Shown here: piece by piece, positions 44,255 through 53,727 of the stretch
Numbering within the stretch: the stretch's first letter is position 1
Layout: each line of letters begins with the position of its first letter
Origin: UBA1738 sp964388835
Lineage (GTDB): Bacteria; Bacillota; Clostridia; UBA1381
NCBI GenBank assembly: GCA_964388835.1
Contig: CAYMBZ010000003.1
Coordinates: 4,405 to 68,404 of the forward strand
DNA: 64,000 nt
Direction: 5' to 3'
Position numbers and translations under genes: made by a program
Notes under the pieces: model-generated
Told to the model about the DNA's origin: nothing
Database searches by the model: none
Seen by the model: only the letters and a program-made list of their open reading frames with translations

Positions 44255-47200
44255 ATGATAAAAAACAGAATAATTAAATATCTGCTTGTACTTGTCCTTG
44301 CGATACAGAGCATGTATATCCCGACGCTTGCCGAAGCGGCGGTGCCGACAAATATAGCCGAGGCGGAATTTTCCGTCTCGCCAAAGCTGACCAATATCCA
44401 ATCAGCGGTTATGGGGGACAGCGAAACGGCGGTAACGGCGACCTATGACGGCAGAGCGTGCTGGGTTATGGACGTTTTAAAAGGAAACGCAAGCAGATAC
44501 ATAAATCTGAGTTTCAAAGAGGATTTTGTAAGCGATGTAACGGCCGAATATAATTTCGAAATCGATTATTTCGATTACGGAACCGGGTATTTCGCTTACT
44601 ACTACGATTCTTTGGAAAGCGATAACCGTTTTGGTCAGATGTTCTATCTGGAGAACCAAAGAAAATGGAGAACGGTGGAATTTACGATAAACAATGCTGA
44701 TTTCCATAAGGGAATTGACGGAAAATACGATTTCCGTCTGACGATAAAGGCACCGTTCAGTCATACGCAGACAACTTCTTCAAGTTCGGTTGCGATTTCA
44801 AGAATAAAAGTCACACGTGTTACGGGTAAAAACCCGGTTTATGTGACCGCAGATATCGATGAGAGCGGAAACTCTTTCCCATGGTTCAGTGAGGAAAAGG
44901 TTATACACAACCATTTTACCAACCGAACCGATGAGGCGTTAGAGCTTAACGTGAAATATCTCGCACTTTCCGATGAAGATCAGCGTATTTTGTTTGACAA
45001 AACCGAGCAGCTGACAATCGGAGTGGGCGAAACGGTGGATAAGGACCTTGACATAAGCGAATATGACCAGTGCAATCTTTACGATTATAAGGTATACATC
45101 ACAAACGACAAGGTTTCCTCAGAATTCGAGCCCCTTGAATTCTGTATCATCAAAACCGACCCGAACGGAATAAAGAATCGCAATGTTTACATCGGCACTC
45201 ATACATGGCAGCGCGAAAATTATAAAGAAGCTGTCAGCGTTATGTCGAAAACGAACATCGGCGGAATGAGAGTGGACGTTCCGTGGTGGCACGTTGAGTC
45301 AACCGCAAACGGCGCCGGAAATTATAAAATTTGGGGAACAACGGTAGGTAACCTGATTGAAGAGCTTTTGGCAAACAATATTCATGTTCTTCCGCTTCTT
45401 TCGAGCCAATCCTTCGTTTATGCGAGAAACCACAGTATCTTCCCGTCAACCGAAGCACAGCTCAATGCGTACAGAAAGTACATGAAGTTTATCGGCGAAG
45501 AATTTGCGAAAAAGGGCGTTGAATATTTCGAAATATGGAACGAGCCGGACGTACACAACGGCGTAATTCTTGATGACGGCGTAACCGAAATGGGCGGCGC
45601 ATCTTATATGCCGGTATACAACATAGCTCAGGAGGAAATTAAAAGAGCCAACCCGAACGCAAAGGTTATGGGTGCGGCAACCTGTTGGGCGAGTACCTCG
45701 GACGTATTCCTGCAGCAGGCGATTGATGCGGGTTGGGCAAAGACGATAGACGTATTCTCAGGTCACCCGTATTACAGAACGGCGGACGAGAAGAGCGTTG
45801 CGGCGCAATCGGTAATCAAATGGAAAGAAAAAATTGCCGAAGCCGGCGGTCCTCAGGACATTGAGGTATGGGATTCCGAGTGTGGTCTTACCACAGCCGA
45901 TTCTTCTGTCGCAACCGACAAGAACCAGGCAAACTGGATGACAAGAAAGTGTATTTACATGCGTTCTATGGACGCAGGTGACGTAATCGGTTTGTTCACC
46001 TTTGAACAGCGCGGTATCGTTGCATATGACCGTGAGGACATGTACGGAAACGCGCGTCCGTATAACGCGGATCAGCTGTTCAACTGTAAGCCGTACACAC
46101 CAAAGATTTCGCTGCTTGAGATTGCGGCACAGTGCTACGTAATGGCAGACAGCGAACCGACGGGAATTTTCGATAAAGACGAAAATGTACGTATTTATAA
46201 ATACAAGAGCAACAAATTCGGAAAAGATATTATTTCGCTTTATTCGGTAGATACCGAAGATGTCGTAACCTTAAAGTTGGATGCAAAACAGCTTGACTAT
46301 TACGATGAATTCGGCAATATGGAAACCGTGTACAGTGATGACGGTGTTTACACCTTTACGGTAGATGAGCGCCCAATGTATCTTGTGGGCGATTTCTGTG
46401 ACCCGGAGGTTGTAGAGGACAGATTCAACTATTCACAGTATGTGATTAACAGCTCAAAGAACGATTTTGCTGAAATCGGCGTTACCGTTCCGTCGGACGA
46501 ATACACTGTTGAAGCCGATGGCGGAAACGGACTTGAAATAGTGTCCACAAGCGATGTTGTGTCCAAACGCGCTGTAATCAGGGTAGGCGTAACTCTTGAT
46601 AAGGACAAGCAATCTTACGTAACCGTAAGAGTTAAAAAGGACGGAAAAGTTGTTCAGAAATCGCAGATAAAAATCGTTTCAAACGAGGTTGTTGTAAGTA
46701 AACTTTCGGCAACACTTGCGGACAAGAGCAATTTGAATCGCTGGCATGGAGAAATGACCGTTGAAAATGCTTCACAGACGAGAGCGGCAAAGGGTTATGT
46801 AAAATTTACTTACCCCGAAAGCTTTGCGGAGCTGAAGAAAATCGATATCGGAATAATCCCGAAAGGCACAACCGGCAAGATAAAATTCAGTTTGCCGGAG
46901 ATTGTGGAAAAGGGTGAATATAACGTCAACTACGACATTGTTCTGGAAAATGGCGAAACGGTATCGTCCTCAACCAAACTGGACTTTACCATGGCGACAT
47001 ATGCCGAAAATAAACCGACGATTGACGGCATAATCGAAAAAGGCGAATGGGCGGAAAAATCCGCAATGTACATCAACAAAGAGTCGCAGTACAAATCGCT
47101 CATCAAAACCGAGCCGTGGCGCGGTGTGAACGACTTGAACGGACGATTCGTGGTTGAATGGGACGAAGATAACTTCTACATGATGGCGGATATTGTCGAT

Positions 47201-47647
47201 GATGTTCACATGAACGATTGGGACGGACGTTCAACCTACCTGGGTGACAGCTTACAGGTCGGCGTATATTACGGAAACCAAGGCTACATCGTTGCGGGAC
47301 AGGGAGCAACCACTTTCCACCAGCTGACAATCGCACAGACGAACAGCGGCGCGGCGGAAGCCTACAGACACTTATCTCAGGATGATTTCTGGAATGGCGA
47401 GGGCTATTGGGAAAACTACGAATGTGCCATCACCCGCAAGGGAAATCATACCTATTATGAATTCAAAATCCCGTGGTCAAGCTTGCTGAAAACGGGTCAG
47501 AACCCGGTTGAGGGAAACTCACTCGGATTTTCCGCAATGGTAAACGATAATGACGGAACAGGCCGCCGCGGCTGGCTGGAATACGCAAGCGGAATAGGCG
47601 AAACAAAGGATACATCGCTGTTTACTGCGATAAAACTAATTAAATAG
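44255..47647 (+). CDS. Secreted clan GH-A-like hydrolase with CBM9-like domain (locus 2)
   Basis: 1130 aa; signal peptide to about residue 28 (EAA). A beta-sandwich N-terminal domain (about 35-185), an Ig-like linker, a TIM-barrel region (about 310-690) with candidate catalytic Glu430 in IWNEPDVHNG and Glu542 in WDSECGLT, beta-rich linkers, and a CBM9-like C-terminal domain (about 915-1130; KPTIDGIIEKGEW, VEWDEDNFYMMADIVDD). Same C-terminal plan as 9029-12478. Substrate unknown; a hemicellulose or pectin side chain is plausible. GGAGG is well placed before the ATG. Confidence 0.82.
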   Translation: MIKNRIIKYLLVLVLAIQSMYIPTLAEAAVPTNIAEAEFSVSPKLTNIQSAVMGDSETAVTATYDGRACWVMDVLKGNASRYINLSFKEDFVSDVTAEYNFEIDYFDYGTGYFAYYYDSLESDNRFGQMFYLENQRKWRTVEFTINNADFHKGIDGKYDFRLTIKAPFSHTQTTSSSSVAISRIKVTRVTGKNPVYVTADIDESGNSFPWFSEEKVIHNHFTNRTDEALELNVKYLALSDEDQRILFDKTEQLTIGVGETVDKDLDISEYDQCNLYDYKVYITNDKVSSEFEPLEFCIIKTDPNGIKNRNVYIGTHTWQRENYKEAVSVMSKTNIGGMRVDVPWWHVESTANGAGNYKIWGTTVGNLIEELLANNIHVLPLLSSQSFVYARNHSIFPSTEAQLNAYRKYMKFIGEEFAKKGVEYFEIWNEPDVHNGVILDDGVTEMGGASYMPVYNIAQEEIKRANPNAKVMGAATCWASTSDVFLQQAIDAGWAKTIDVFSGHPYYRTADEKSVAAQSVIKWKEKIAEAGGPQDIEVWDSECGLTTADSSVATDKNQANWMTRKCIYMRSMDAGDVIGLFTFEQRGIVAYDREDMYGNARPYNADQLFNCKPYTPKISLLEIAAQCYVMADSEPTGIFDKDENVRIYKYKSNKFGKDIISLYSVDTEDVVTLKLDAKQLDYYDEFGNMETVYSDDGVYTFTVDERPMYLVGDFCDPEVVEDRFNYSQYVINSSKNDFAEIGVTVPSDEYTVEADGGNGLEIVSTSDVVSKRAVIRVGVTLDKDKQSYVTVRVKKDGKVVQKSQIKIVSNEVVVSKLSATLADKSNLNRWHGEMTVENASQTRAAKGYVKFTYPESFAELKKIDIGIIPKGTTGKIKFSLPEIVEKGEYNVNYDIVLENGETVSSSTKLDFTMATYAENKPTIDGIIEKGEWAEKSAMYINKESQYKSLIKTEPWRGVNDLNGRFVVEWDEDNFYMMADIVDDVHMNDWDGRSTYLGDSLQVGVYYGNQGYIVAGQGATTFHQLTIAQTNSGAAEAYRHLSQDDFWNGEGYWENYECAITRKGNHTYYEFKIPWSSLLKTGQNPVEGNSLGFSAMVNDNDGTGRRGWLEYASGIGETKDTSLFTAIKLIK

Positions 47648-47664
47648 GAATGGGGAACAACGAT

Positions 47665-50055
47665 ATGAAAATGAAAAAAGCTGGATTGCTTGTAGCTTTT
47701 GCTATGATAATGCAATCGGTTGTCGGAATATGCGGAGTATCCGCGGCAAAACCCGGCAGCGAAAAAGTTATGTTCTATGATTTTAACAACTACAGTGCTA
47801 CACCGGGTAGTCATGAGTTCCCGGACGAATATTGGGGTGCTGTAGACAACGGCCACGGAAACTACGGCTCAGCATATGACAGTGATCTTGATTCAACAGT
47901 GCTTCGCTCAAAGCAGGGCGCATGGACACTTTTGTATTTCGGCGAACTCTTTAACGAGGGCAAGCTCCACGTAAGCTTTGATATGCGCGTTGAGTCGGGA
48001 GAGAACCCGGCATCAGGTCTTGTGAGACTTTATGACGGACGTGGCACTACCGGGCCGATGGAAATTGTACCGGACCCAAAAACCGGATATAACGACATTG
48101 CCTCAAACGTATTCACATGGAGCGCAAACGATTACAAAATTTATTACTTAGAAGGCTGGATGAACGGCGGCGTGGACATGATTTCATGGAGAAACAACGT
48201 GTTGCCGCCTGTTGAGGCAGACGCAACCGAGTGGCACCACTTTGACCTTACTTTCGGGGAAATGACCGAGGTTGGCGCACAGGCGTGGTACTACATGGAC
48301 GGCGTTAAGATGAACAGCAACCCGATTTACTTTACTACGGGAAGTAAGGGTTTTAAGGCGTTGCAGTTTAACGTAACCGGCGGAGATATGTATCTCGATA
48401 ACGTGTATGTACACCGCTATTATGACAGCACCGAAAACCTGATAGCCACGATTAACGGCGGCGAGGGTGTTGAAACCGTTGAACCTACACTGGACATTAA
48501 GTTTTGTGAAAAGGTATCGGCGGACGATATCACCGAGGATAAAATTGTAATTGAAAGAAGCGTTGACGGTTATAAGATAAGCGATTTCGAAATCCTCTCA
48601 AAGGACGACCAATCGGTAAAAATTAAGGTAAACGAAACACTTCAATCTGGACTTTACACCTTTAAGGCGGCGGGTCTTACCGGTGTATACACAGGCTGTG
48701 TAATGAACAAGGCAATCGATTTCAGAACCGCTTTCCAAACAAAGGTTGTGGAAAAGAACTATAGCGAAGATGACTTTAATGATTACACGGCAGAGGACAA
48801 TGCATATCCGTCCGGCTGGTTGACCGACACAAATGACAACACTTCAAATCCGGCGGTACGTGCAATTGAGCGTGCAGAGGGCAATGTTGCGTTCGGTATG
48901 CAGGTAACAAAACAAAATGTGCGTAGACCGTATTACCAGTTTGAAGAGGAAATTGAAGCAAATAAAGAAATAAATGTTGAATTTGACGTTTATACCGACG
49001 GCGCAGAGTGGGGATTCTATCTGCTGAACAGTGAGCCGAGAGATAGCAAGAATATGGCAAAGCGTGATGAAATCATCATCGGCGGAACAGCAAACGATTC
49101 CGCTCTTAAATACGCAAGTGCGGCTATGACAACATGTGATTCCAAATTTAACGATGCATGTGTTGTAACACCGGATGAGTGGCATACGGTAAGCCTTAGA
49201 ATTATTCCGGATAAAGCCACAAGCACAACCTTAAAGGTTAAGGTAGACGGCGGAACGGAATATACGGCAACCGTAAACCGCGACTTTACACAGAAAAGTG
49301 TTAAGTATATGGCATTGGGTGTTAAGGGTGCAAGTTCGGAAGAGGGCAGTACCAACGTGCTTTATATCGATAACCTTTCCGTTAAGTCACAGGGTGTGGC
49401 ATATAAGCCGGAGGTTGACCAAATTGTTCTTAAGGAATACACAGGCGATACCTACAAAACAAGCGAAACAATCCCGGTAGGAATTACCGATATCGATATC
49501 CGCTTTAACACAGAGGTTAAGAGTGCCGGAATCGAAAGCTTTGTAAAGCTTAAACAGGGTGGCGCCGATGTAAGCGCGGATTATGAAATGTCAGGGGACA
49601 AGAAAACATTGACATTAAAGCTCCCGACCCCGCTTGAGTCGGACGGAAGTTACACAATCAGTGTGTTAAAGGGAATTGAAACCGATATTTCAAGTGATAT
49701 CAAATCCGAGGTTGACTTTGTGCAGAACTTTAAGACCCCGAAAACGGCGGATTTCTACACAATTTACAACAACTCAATCGAAAGCGGAAATTCCTTTAAG
49801 GTTAATATGGTAAAAACCGATGCCTCAAGCAACAAGTATACCGCGGCAATCTGCGGCTATGAACTTGTAAATGACGGCACAAAGGATTTTGAGCTTATGA
49901 AGAGCGTTAAGCTTGTTCCGATTGAGCTTAAAACAAGCGACACGGGATATTTTGAATTTGAAACAGATGAGCTGGATGCCGATACATATGACGTAATCCG
50001 CGCATACATTTTTGAATATCCATCAATGCAATTGGTAACGGTAGTTACAAAATAA
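47665..50055 (+). CDS. Secreted LamG-type glycan-binding protein (locus 2, 796 aa)
   Basis: The ATG at 47665 follows GGGGA by 8 nt; an upstream ATG at 47650 has no ribosome binding site. Signal peptide to about residue 29 (VSAA). Two LamG/concanavalin-like domains (about 32-260 and 350-585) are each followed by a SbsA-type Ig-like domain, and the protein ends with the C-terminal beta module (about 700-796). No catalytic residues identified. It is the locus 2 counterpart of the LamG genes at 12555 and 14702. Confidence 0.72.
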   Translation: MKMKKAGLLVAFAMIMQSVVGICGVSAAKPGSEKVMFYDFNNYSATPGSHEFPDEYWGAVDNGHGNYGSAYDSDLDSTVLRSKQGAWTLLYFGELFNEGKLHVSFDMRVESGENPASGLVRLYDGRGTTGPMEIVPDPKTGYNDIASNVFTWSANDYKIYYLEGWMNGGVDMISWRNNVLPPVEADATEWHHFDLTFGEMTEVGAQAWYYMDGVKMNSNPIYFTTGSKGFKALQFNVTGGDMYLDNVYVHRYYDSTENLIATINGGEGVETVEPTLDIKFCEKVSADDITEDKIVIERSVDGYKISDFEILSKDDQSVKIKVNETLQSGLYTFKAAGLTGVYTGCVMNKAIDFRTAFQTKVVEKNYSEDDFNDYTAEDNAYPSGWLTDTNDNTSNPAVRAIERAEGNVAFGMQVTKQNVRRPYYQFEEEIEANKEINVEFDVYTDGAEWGFYLLNSEPRDSKNMAKRDEIIIGGTANDSALKYASAAMTTCDSKFNDACVVTPDEWHTVSLRIIPDKATSTTLKVKVDGGTEYTATVNRDFTQKSVKYMALGVKGASSEEGSTNVLYIDNLSVKSQGVAYKPEVDQIVLKEYTGDTYKTSETIPVGITDIDIRFNTEVKSAGIESFVKLKQGGADVSADYEMSGDKKTLTLKLPTPLESDGSYTISVLKGIETDISSDIKSEVDFVQNFKTPKTADFYTIYNNSIESGNSFKVNMVKTDASSNKYTAAICGYELVNDGTKDFELMKSVKLVPIELKTSDTGYFEFETDELDADTYDVIRAYIFEYPSMQLVTVVTK

Positions 50056-50310
50056 TTCGGTAATTTAAGCGCTTCTGCGCCGAGGAATACGGCATGCTCT
50101 TACAGCCGCCCTCCCAACGGAAATTGTTGACGGGATTTTCGGTAAGAGAGGCGGCGCGCAAAGCCTTTGCTCGGTGCGTGTGCGTGACAGTAGCATATGC
50201 ACCGCAAAAAGAGAGTTGCGCCTGACTTTGGCGGCGTAAGGATTTGCCTATATACAAGTCACAGAAACGTTAAATTAAATATAAATGTAAAAAATAAAGG
50301 AGCGAGAAAA
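50056..50310. other. GC-rich intergenic insert, probable dispersed repeat
   Basis: A 255-bp spacer inside the operon. It is richer in G+C than its surroundings (for example GGCGGCGCGC near 50150) and contains several small inverted repeats. Spurious frames cross it, but none has coding character. It may be a repeat copy inserted between two operon genes; no second copy is seen in this window. Confidence 0.4.
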
Positions 50311-53300
50311 TTGAAAAAGCAAAATTTTAAAAAATTATTGTGCGCACTCTTGAGTGCATCGCTTATGGCTTCCGGTATGACAGCATTTGCAAGTAACGGC
50401 AGCTCACGATACACCTTGTCTGCATTTCAAACCTTTGGCGACTATGTAAAAGAGGATGACAGTGCTGTTTATCCGGACGGCTGGGCAAAATGGGTACAGG
50501 GCAGCGGTGCCGTAAACCTGCGCGGAAAAACAGAAATCACCACAGGCTCAAACGCAATGTATGTTCTTACTAATGCTATTCCGAGATTTAATTTCGATAC
50601 ACTGGTTCAAGAGGGTATTGCCCACATCGGTTTTGATATGAAGCTTGAAGAGGGTGCCGGTGTAAGAATCATGGGTTCGACCGACTTTACAGGCTCTAAG
50701 AATCCGAACTCTGTTTATCATGACAGCCACGAACTAGTTGTACAGAACTATTACCTTGATTTGAATTACGCAATAGGTGGTAAGGTGACACTTTTTACCG
50801 GTGATGCCGGAATACAAGTATGGTCTACCGAAACTGTAGATGAATCCGATACTGCCTGGCACAGATATGATTTGATAATCGATATGGAGCATGGAACATA
50901 TACACCATATATCGATGGCGCGAAAATAGTGAAGAGTCAAACGGTTGCAGGAGAAGATGATGAGGGTAACTCAATATATGAGTATACATATTATGAAAAT
51001 CTGAAATCCAACTATAACCTGAAAAATATCTACTTCCAGACAACAGGCGGCAACATTTGGTTGGATAACTTCACCGCGGAGAACTATGCAACACCGGCAG
51101 AGGGCGTTTTGGCGGCACCGCAGGTAAAGGCAGATTTCAACAACGGTAAGGTTGACATTGCGTATTCCGAAGCTGTTAATTTGTCAAGCGTTGCGGCAAG
51201 CAGTGTCAGCGCAACCAATGTGGAGACAGGTAATACGGTATCTGCAACAGCATTTACAAAAACAGCTACCGGCGCGGTAATCGACTTTGGTGATTTGCCA
51301 AACGGCACATACTATGTAAATCTTCCGAGAGTTTCGGGCAAAATCAGCGGTAAGACGGCAGTTGGCAATCCTGCTTTCTCTGTTGTAAAAACAATCAATG
51401 CAAATGAAAAAGAGCTTGTTTTGATTGATGAGGATTTTGCGGACTATACCGGCGAGGGCGCTCCGACAGGTTGGGCAACATTGACAACCGGTACATATGA
51501 CAAAGCAACCCTCACGCAGGGCACAAAGGGCAACGGCGAAAAGACATTCGTAATGTCCGGCAATGGTGCAGGTTCATATTACTATAACTTTGACGGCGGC
51601 TATGCGCTCCATGGTGAAAACTTCACTGTTGAATTTGACGTAAACAGCGCAAACGCAGGCTGGGGAATCGGTATTATGCGTGATTCCGATATGAATACCT
51701 ATAAGTATTCAACAATGGACAGATACAACGGAACATTCGGCAATACGGACTATAGTGTTATCGCAGGCAGATATCAGAAAGTAAACAATATGTTTGCCGG
51801 TGTATATGAGTATTTGAATTCAGAAGATACTAGTGAAGAAAATAGTGTAAAGGGAACATTTGTAACTCAAAATAATGTATATAACCTTTGGACTTTGGCG
51901 AAAACGTCCAATTCAGCTAACAAAGCAACAGAATATGACTACGGCACATGGGCACACTTTAAGCTCAACATCAACCCACAGGCGGGTAAGGTAGACGTAT
52001 ATAAAGACGGAGAATTTGTTGTACAAAACACCTATCCGGTAAATATGTTTGCCGGAGTAAAGCAGACAGATGATGAAAACAAGAACCCAACTTATTCAGA
52101 CGGTATCGCCGGTATCAGACTTCATAAGGAAGCGGGCTGCAGTTCGGTAGCTTTTGCAAATATAAAGGTTTCAAAGGATAATTCTTATCTTACATATCAG
52201 GATTTTGAGGGTAGAGTAACTGCAAATGAGAACTCTGTAGGCTGGATTGCCGGAGCATACATTGGTTGGTATCAGGACGGTGTTAAAAAAGGTGGTGTAT
52301 ACGAGGGTCAGGATCAAACAAAAACACAATTTAAAACCACAGCCGGTAAAAACAGTAATACAGCACTTGAAATATACAGTATGAAGGGGGCTGAACGTTG
52401 GGAAGCGGTAAAGACTATACTGAATAAGCCGGTTACAAAAGGAAAAGGATTTGTTATAGAATTTGACGCAAAGAAGAGTACAGGCAACGGCTGGTTTATG
52501 GGTGCTGCAACTACGGCAGGTGCTACAGTAGGAACTGTAACCGGCACTTTGCTGCAGATTAAAAATGACGGTAAAGTTCAATTCGGAACAGGATATGATA
52601 GTAACTACACACAACCGGGCTACGGTGACGATTATGGAACGGAAAAAAACCCGGTAACAATAGGTGACGGAGTTTGGTATCACTACAAGTATATAATAAA
52701 TCCGAATACAGCTGATGACGGAAACAAGACAACAAGATATTTGCAGATAACAGATGAAAGTGGTAATACACAGGAATTATACGCGAATGTACGGAATGAC
52801 AATGTTGCAAACAGATTGAGAAATGAAAATACAGTTGCAATCGAATTTATGGCTAACTGGACACCTGCGGGAGTTCCGTTTGCAATCGACAACCTCAAGG
52901 TATGGGAAATCGAGCCGGACGATGCGACAGGTAAAGAACCTACAAACAAGAGCGTATACATGCAGTACGCAAAGGCAGTAAGCTATGACGGCAGTGAAGA
53001 GTTCTTTGAAACAGATCTTGATAAGTTGAAAGATACAAAGGAATTGGTATTCAAGTTCTCAGACAAGCTGACAGAGGATGCAAAATCAAAAATCAGCGTT
53101 AAGGTTAACGAAGCAGAAATAGGAACAAAGACAATAGACGGCGACAAGCTCATCGTCTCACTTGCGGGAGTTGTTATTCCGGAAAATAAATCTGTAAAAA
53201 TCAAGGTTGAAAGCGGAATTGCGTGCGAAGGTGGCGTTACTGAAGATAGCCATTCATACGATATAAGTTCACACAGCAGTTCGGGTCTTGTGATAAATTC

Positions 53301-53664
53301 AATCGACCTTTATGAAAATGTTGCGCCTACAGCACTGGATATGACAAAGGGAATTACCGCTAATGCGGATGTTCTTGTAAAGAATATTGCAAGGATTACG
53401 GGAAAACCGGTATTCATCATCAAGGGTTACAACACAGGTGAGGCAACAACAGCATTGGTAGCCGATGCAAATTACAACGTTGTAAACAGCGGCAGTGAAG
53501 TTAAGGCTATAAAAAAAGAGGACAAGACGGTAGCCGCAGGCTCTGCATTTGAATGGAGACTGGATGCATCAGACGTTATTAACGCCGACGGAAACCAGAT
53601 TAAGGCTTTCGTTTGGGATGCGGCTCAAAAAGCTTTGATTGAAAATTACATGAGCACTAAATAA
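50311..53664 (+). CDS. Secreted protein with three LamG-type domains (locus 2, 1117 aa)
   Basis: The TTG at 50311 follows AAAGGAGCGAG and opens a signal peptide (KKQNFKKLLCALLSASLM, cleavage near AFA|S); a longer in-frame ATG at 50197 lies in the repeat-like spacer. Three LamG-like domains start near residues 35, 370 and 630 (each with F-D and NLK/NIKV-type ends), with a SbsA-type Ig-like domain after the first and another near 925-1000. The C-terminal beta module (about 1015-1117) ends IKAFVWDAAQKALIEN. No catalytic motif. A multivalent glycan-binding role is inferred. Confidence 0.72.
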   Translation: MKKQNFKKLLCALLSASLMASGMTAFASNGSSRYTLSAFQTFGDYVKEDDSAVYPDGWAKWVQGSGAVNLRGKTEITTGSNAMYVLTNAIPRFNFDTLVQEGIAHIGFDMKLEEGAGVRIMGSTDFTGSKNPNSVYHDSHELVVQNYYLDLNYAIGGKVTLFTGDAGIQVWSTETVDESDTAWHRYDLIIDMEHGTYTPYIDGAKIVKSQTVAGEDDEGNSIYEYTYYENLKSNYNLKNIYFQTTGGNIWLDNFTAENYATPAEGVLAAPQVKADFNNGKVDIAYSEAVNLSSVAASSVSATNVETGNTVSATAFTKTATGAVIDFGDLPNGTYYVNLPRVSGKISGKTAVGNPAFSVVKTINANEKELVLIDEDFADYTGEGAPTGWATLTTGTYDKATLTQGTKGNGEKTFVMSGNGAGSYYYNFDGGYALHGENFTVEFDVNSANAGWGIGIMRDSDMNTYKYSTMDRYNGTFGNTDYSVIAGRYQKVNNMFAGVYEYLNSEDTSEENSVKGTFVTQNNVYNLWTLAKTSNSANKATEYDYGTWAHFKLNINPQAGKVDVYKDGEFVVQNTYPVNMFAGVKQTDDENKNPTYSDGIAGIRLHKEAGCSSVAFANIKVSKDNSYLTYQDFEGRVTANENSVGWIAGAYIGWYQDGVKKGGVYEGQDQTKTQFKTTAGKNSNTALEIYSMKGAERWEAVKTILNKPVTKGKGFVIEFDAKKSTGNGWFMGAATTAGATVGTVTGTLLQIKNDGKVQFGTGYDSNYTQPGYGDDYGTEKNPVTIGDGVWYHYKYIINPNTADDGNKTTRYLQITDESGNTQELYANVRNDNVANRLRNENTVAIEFMANWTPAGVPFAIDNLKVWEIEPDDATGKEPTNKSVYMQYAKAVSYDGSEEFFETDLDKLKDTKELVFKFSDKLTEDAKSKISVKVNEAEIGTKTIDGDKLIVSLAGVVIPENKSVKIKVESGIACEGGVTEDSHSYDISSHSSSGLVINSIDLYENVAPTALDMTKGITANADVLVKNIARITGKPVFIIKGYNTGEATTALVADANYNVVNSGSEVKAIKKEDKTVAAGSAFEWRLDASDVINADGNQIKAFVWDAAQKALIENYMSTK

Positions 53665-53679
53665 AGAAGCTTTTCACGT

Positions 53680-53708
53680 ATCGGGCGGCGAAATAAACGC
53701 CGCCCGAT
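53680..53708 (+). other. Intercistronic hairpin (11-bp perfect GC-rich stem)
   Basis: ATCGGGCGGCG pairs with CGCCGCCCGAT around a 7-nt loop, with no U-tract. It separates the genes for extracellular proteins from the two genes for cytoplasmic enzymes. Confidence 0.65.
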
Positions 53709-53727
53709 AAGTGTTTTGGAGGAAGTT

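Noticed and set aside
50045..50257. Minus-strand 70-aa frame in the locus 2 spacer
   Set aside because: Composition is that of a GC-rich non-coding repeat; it runs antisense between two well-supported co-directional genes.
50197..50310. Longer N-terminus of the 1117-aa LamG protein (ATG at 50197)
   Set aside because: It would place 38 charged residues before a clear signal peptide, and lies in the repeat-like spacer. The TTG at 50311 has a strong ribosome binding site.
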